7,155 nt of DNA, from NCBI GenBank assembly GCA_030668545.1, contig DAOUTT010000106.1, positions 1-7,155 of the forward strand, given 5' to 3'. Positions within the stretch are counted from its first letter, which is position 1; each line of letters starts with the position of its first letter. The notes beneath the pieces were generated by a model that ran no database searches, was not told the origin of the DNA, and worked only from the letters and a program-made list of their open reading frames with translations. The stretch is from Anaerolineales bacterium (GTDB lineage Bacteria; Chloroflexota; Anaerolineae; Anaerolineales; E44-bin32). The position numbers and the translations under genes are program-made. Positions 6,586 to 7,155 of the stretch are shown here, in pieces.

Positions 6586-6598
6586 GCTGGGATCCAGC
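6586..6598. repeat. Palindrome in the divergent promoter region
   Basis: GCTGG-GAT-CCAGC is a perfect 5-bp inverted repeat around a 3-nt centre. It lies in the -35 zone of the rightward promoter and near the start zone of the leftward one, so it is a candidate operator. The size is modest and chance cannot be excluded. Confidence 0.35.
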
Positions 6599-6604
6599 AT
6601 GGAG

Positions 6605-6612
6605 AGTATAAT
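6605..6612. promoter_or_regulatory. Overlapping divergent -10 elements
   Basis: The + strand carries TATAAT at 6607-6612, about 22 bp before the lipoprotein start. The - strand carries TATACT at 6605-6610, about 37 bp before ATG 6568. The two share four bases. Neither has a good -35 at standard spacing. The rightward call is stronger than the leftward one. Confidence 0.5.
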
Positions 6613-6622
6613 CAACAAATTC

Positions 6623-6629
6623 GAGGTGA
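6623..6629 (+). promoter_or_regulatory. Ribosome binding site of the CAP lipoprotein gene
   Basis: GAGGTGA ends 4 nt before ATG 6634. It supports this ATG, which is followed directly by a lipoprotein signal peptide. Confidence 0.75.
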
Positions 6630-6633
6630 GGCG

Positions 6634-7155
6634 ATGCTAACCAGGTCCTTATCTATTCTCCTAATGATGTCGCTCTTTCTGTTGGGCAGTGCGTGTCAAT
6701 TCACAGATCAAACTTTTGAAGAAGAGCAATTTACGACTCAGCAAACACCTGACCGCCCCTTCAGACCGCTTCAAGTTACCCTTATTTCCCCTCAAGATGG
6801 TCAATCATCAGACTCCCTCAAGGGCATGGGTGAAGACGCGCCATCCAAAGTATGGCCTACGCTAACGGGGGATCTTGATACCGCAATTTCGTCAACCTCG
6901 GATGCTCTTCTCTCAGCGATTAATGTCCGTCGAGCGCTGAAGGGCTGGCCGCCTCTTGTCCATCAGATTGCACTCGCCGAAATTGCGAACAATAGAGCCA
7001 TCGATATGGCGGTATATACGTATCTAAGCCATGAAGACCCTGAGACGGCGGAGATTCTCGTGGAGAGTATGCTCATCGATAAGGGGTATCAAGGTCGTGT
7101 GGCGGAACTGGCCTATGCTGCAAACGTGCCGCTTGATCGACTGGGTGAGATCGCC
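6634..7155 (+). CDS. CAP/SCP-superfamily lipoprotein, N-terminal part
   Basis: The gene is cut by the right edge of the window; 174 codons are visible with no stop. Residues 1-20 form a type II signal peptide: a basic start (R4), a hydrophobic run, and the lipobox LGSAC with C21 as the lipidated residue. The protein should be anchored on the outer face of the membrane. Residues 22-85 are a polar, Ser/Thr/Gln-rich linker of low conservation type. From about residue 90 the sequence fits the start of a CAP (SCP/PR-1-like) domain: ALLSAINVRRALKGWPPL, then ALAEIANNRAIDMA, then YLSH with H133, then GYQGRVAEL with E158 where CAP proteins usually have GEN. H133 and E158 would be the first two of the family's four pocket residues. 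The second His-Glu pair, if present, lies beyond the window. CAP proteins are secreted and often bind Ca2+ or lipids; the role here is unknown. The start is supported by GAGGTGA at 6623-6629. Confidence 0.85.
   Translation, partial: MLTRSLSILLMMSLFLLGSACQFTDQTFEEEQFTTQQTPDRPFRPLQVTLISPQDGQSSDSLKGMGEDAPSKVWPTLTGDLDTAISSTSDALLSAINVRRALKGWPPLVHQIALAEIANNRAIDMAVYTYLSHEDPETAEILVESMLIDKGYQGRVAELAYAANVPLDRLGEIA

Noticed and set aside
1..7155. tRNA, rRNA, CRISPR, insertion sequence or integration site
   Set aside because: I found no cloverleaf, repeat-spacer array, transposase, terminal repeat or target duplication by reading both strands.

Overview
The window reads as ordinary chromosomal DNA of moderate G+C content from a free-living bacterium. 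Nothing in it looks like a phage, a transposon or a CRISPR array. The organism cannot be fixed from the sequence alone. A Gram-positive-type LexA box before uvrB, a type II lipoprotein signal and the general protein style would fit a Chloroflexota (Anaerolineae-like) genome, but that is a low-confidence inference.

Layout. Positions 1-141 (+) hold the C-terminal end of an OmpR-type response regulator, overlapped by a BaeS-like membrane sensor histidine kinase (134-1516, +); together they form a two-component operon. A short gap (1517-1680) carries a good sigma70-type promoter and a hairpin. It leads to a free-standing dihydroorotate-dehydrogenase-like flavoprotein (1681-2682, +) that lacks the catalytic Cys of true PyrD. 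A hairpin at 2780-2823 sits between this gene and the convergent uvrB (2822-4864, -) and probably terminates both. uvrB has its own extended -10 promoter with a near-consensus LexA operator over the predicted transcription start, so SOS control is likely.

Upstream of uvrB, on the same strand, is a PHP-domain metallohydrolase with a C-terminal beta-rich domain (4963-6033, -). It is preceded 40 bp away by an unrecognised small protein (6074-6568, -), whose C-terminal half faintly resembles a serine-recombinase catalytic domain without its catalytic residues. These two probably form an operon. They are divergent from a CAP/SCP-superfamily lipoprotein (6634 to the window edge, +). The 65-bp divergent region holds overlapping -10 elements on both strands and a palindrome.

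How the genes relate. The kinase and regulator form one signalling pair with an unknown stimulus. UvrB is the damage-recognition helicase of nucleotide excision repair. The other genes have no evident shared pathway. I see no convincing new multi-gene system. The parts most worth a second look are the small protein plus PHP pair, the catalytically altered DHOD-like protein, and the SOS-type control of uvrB.
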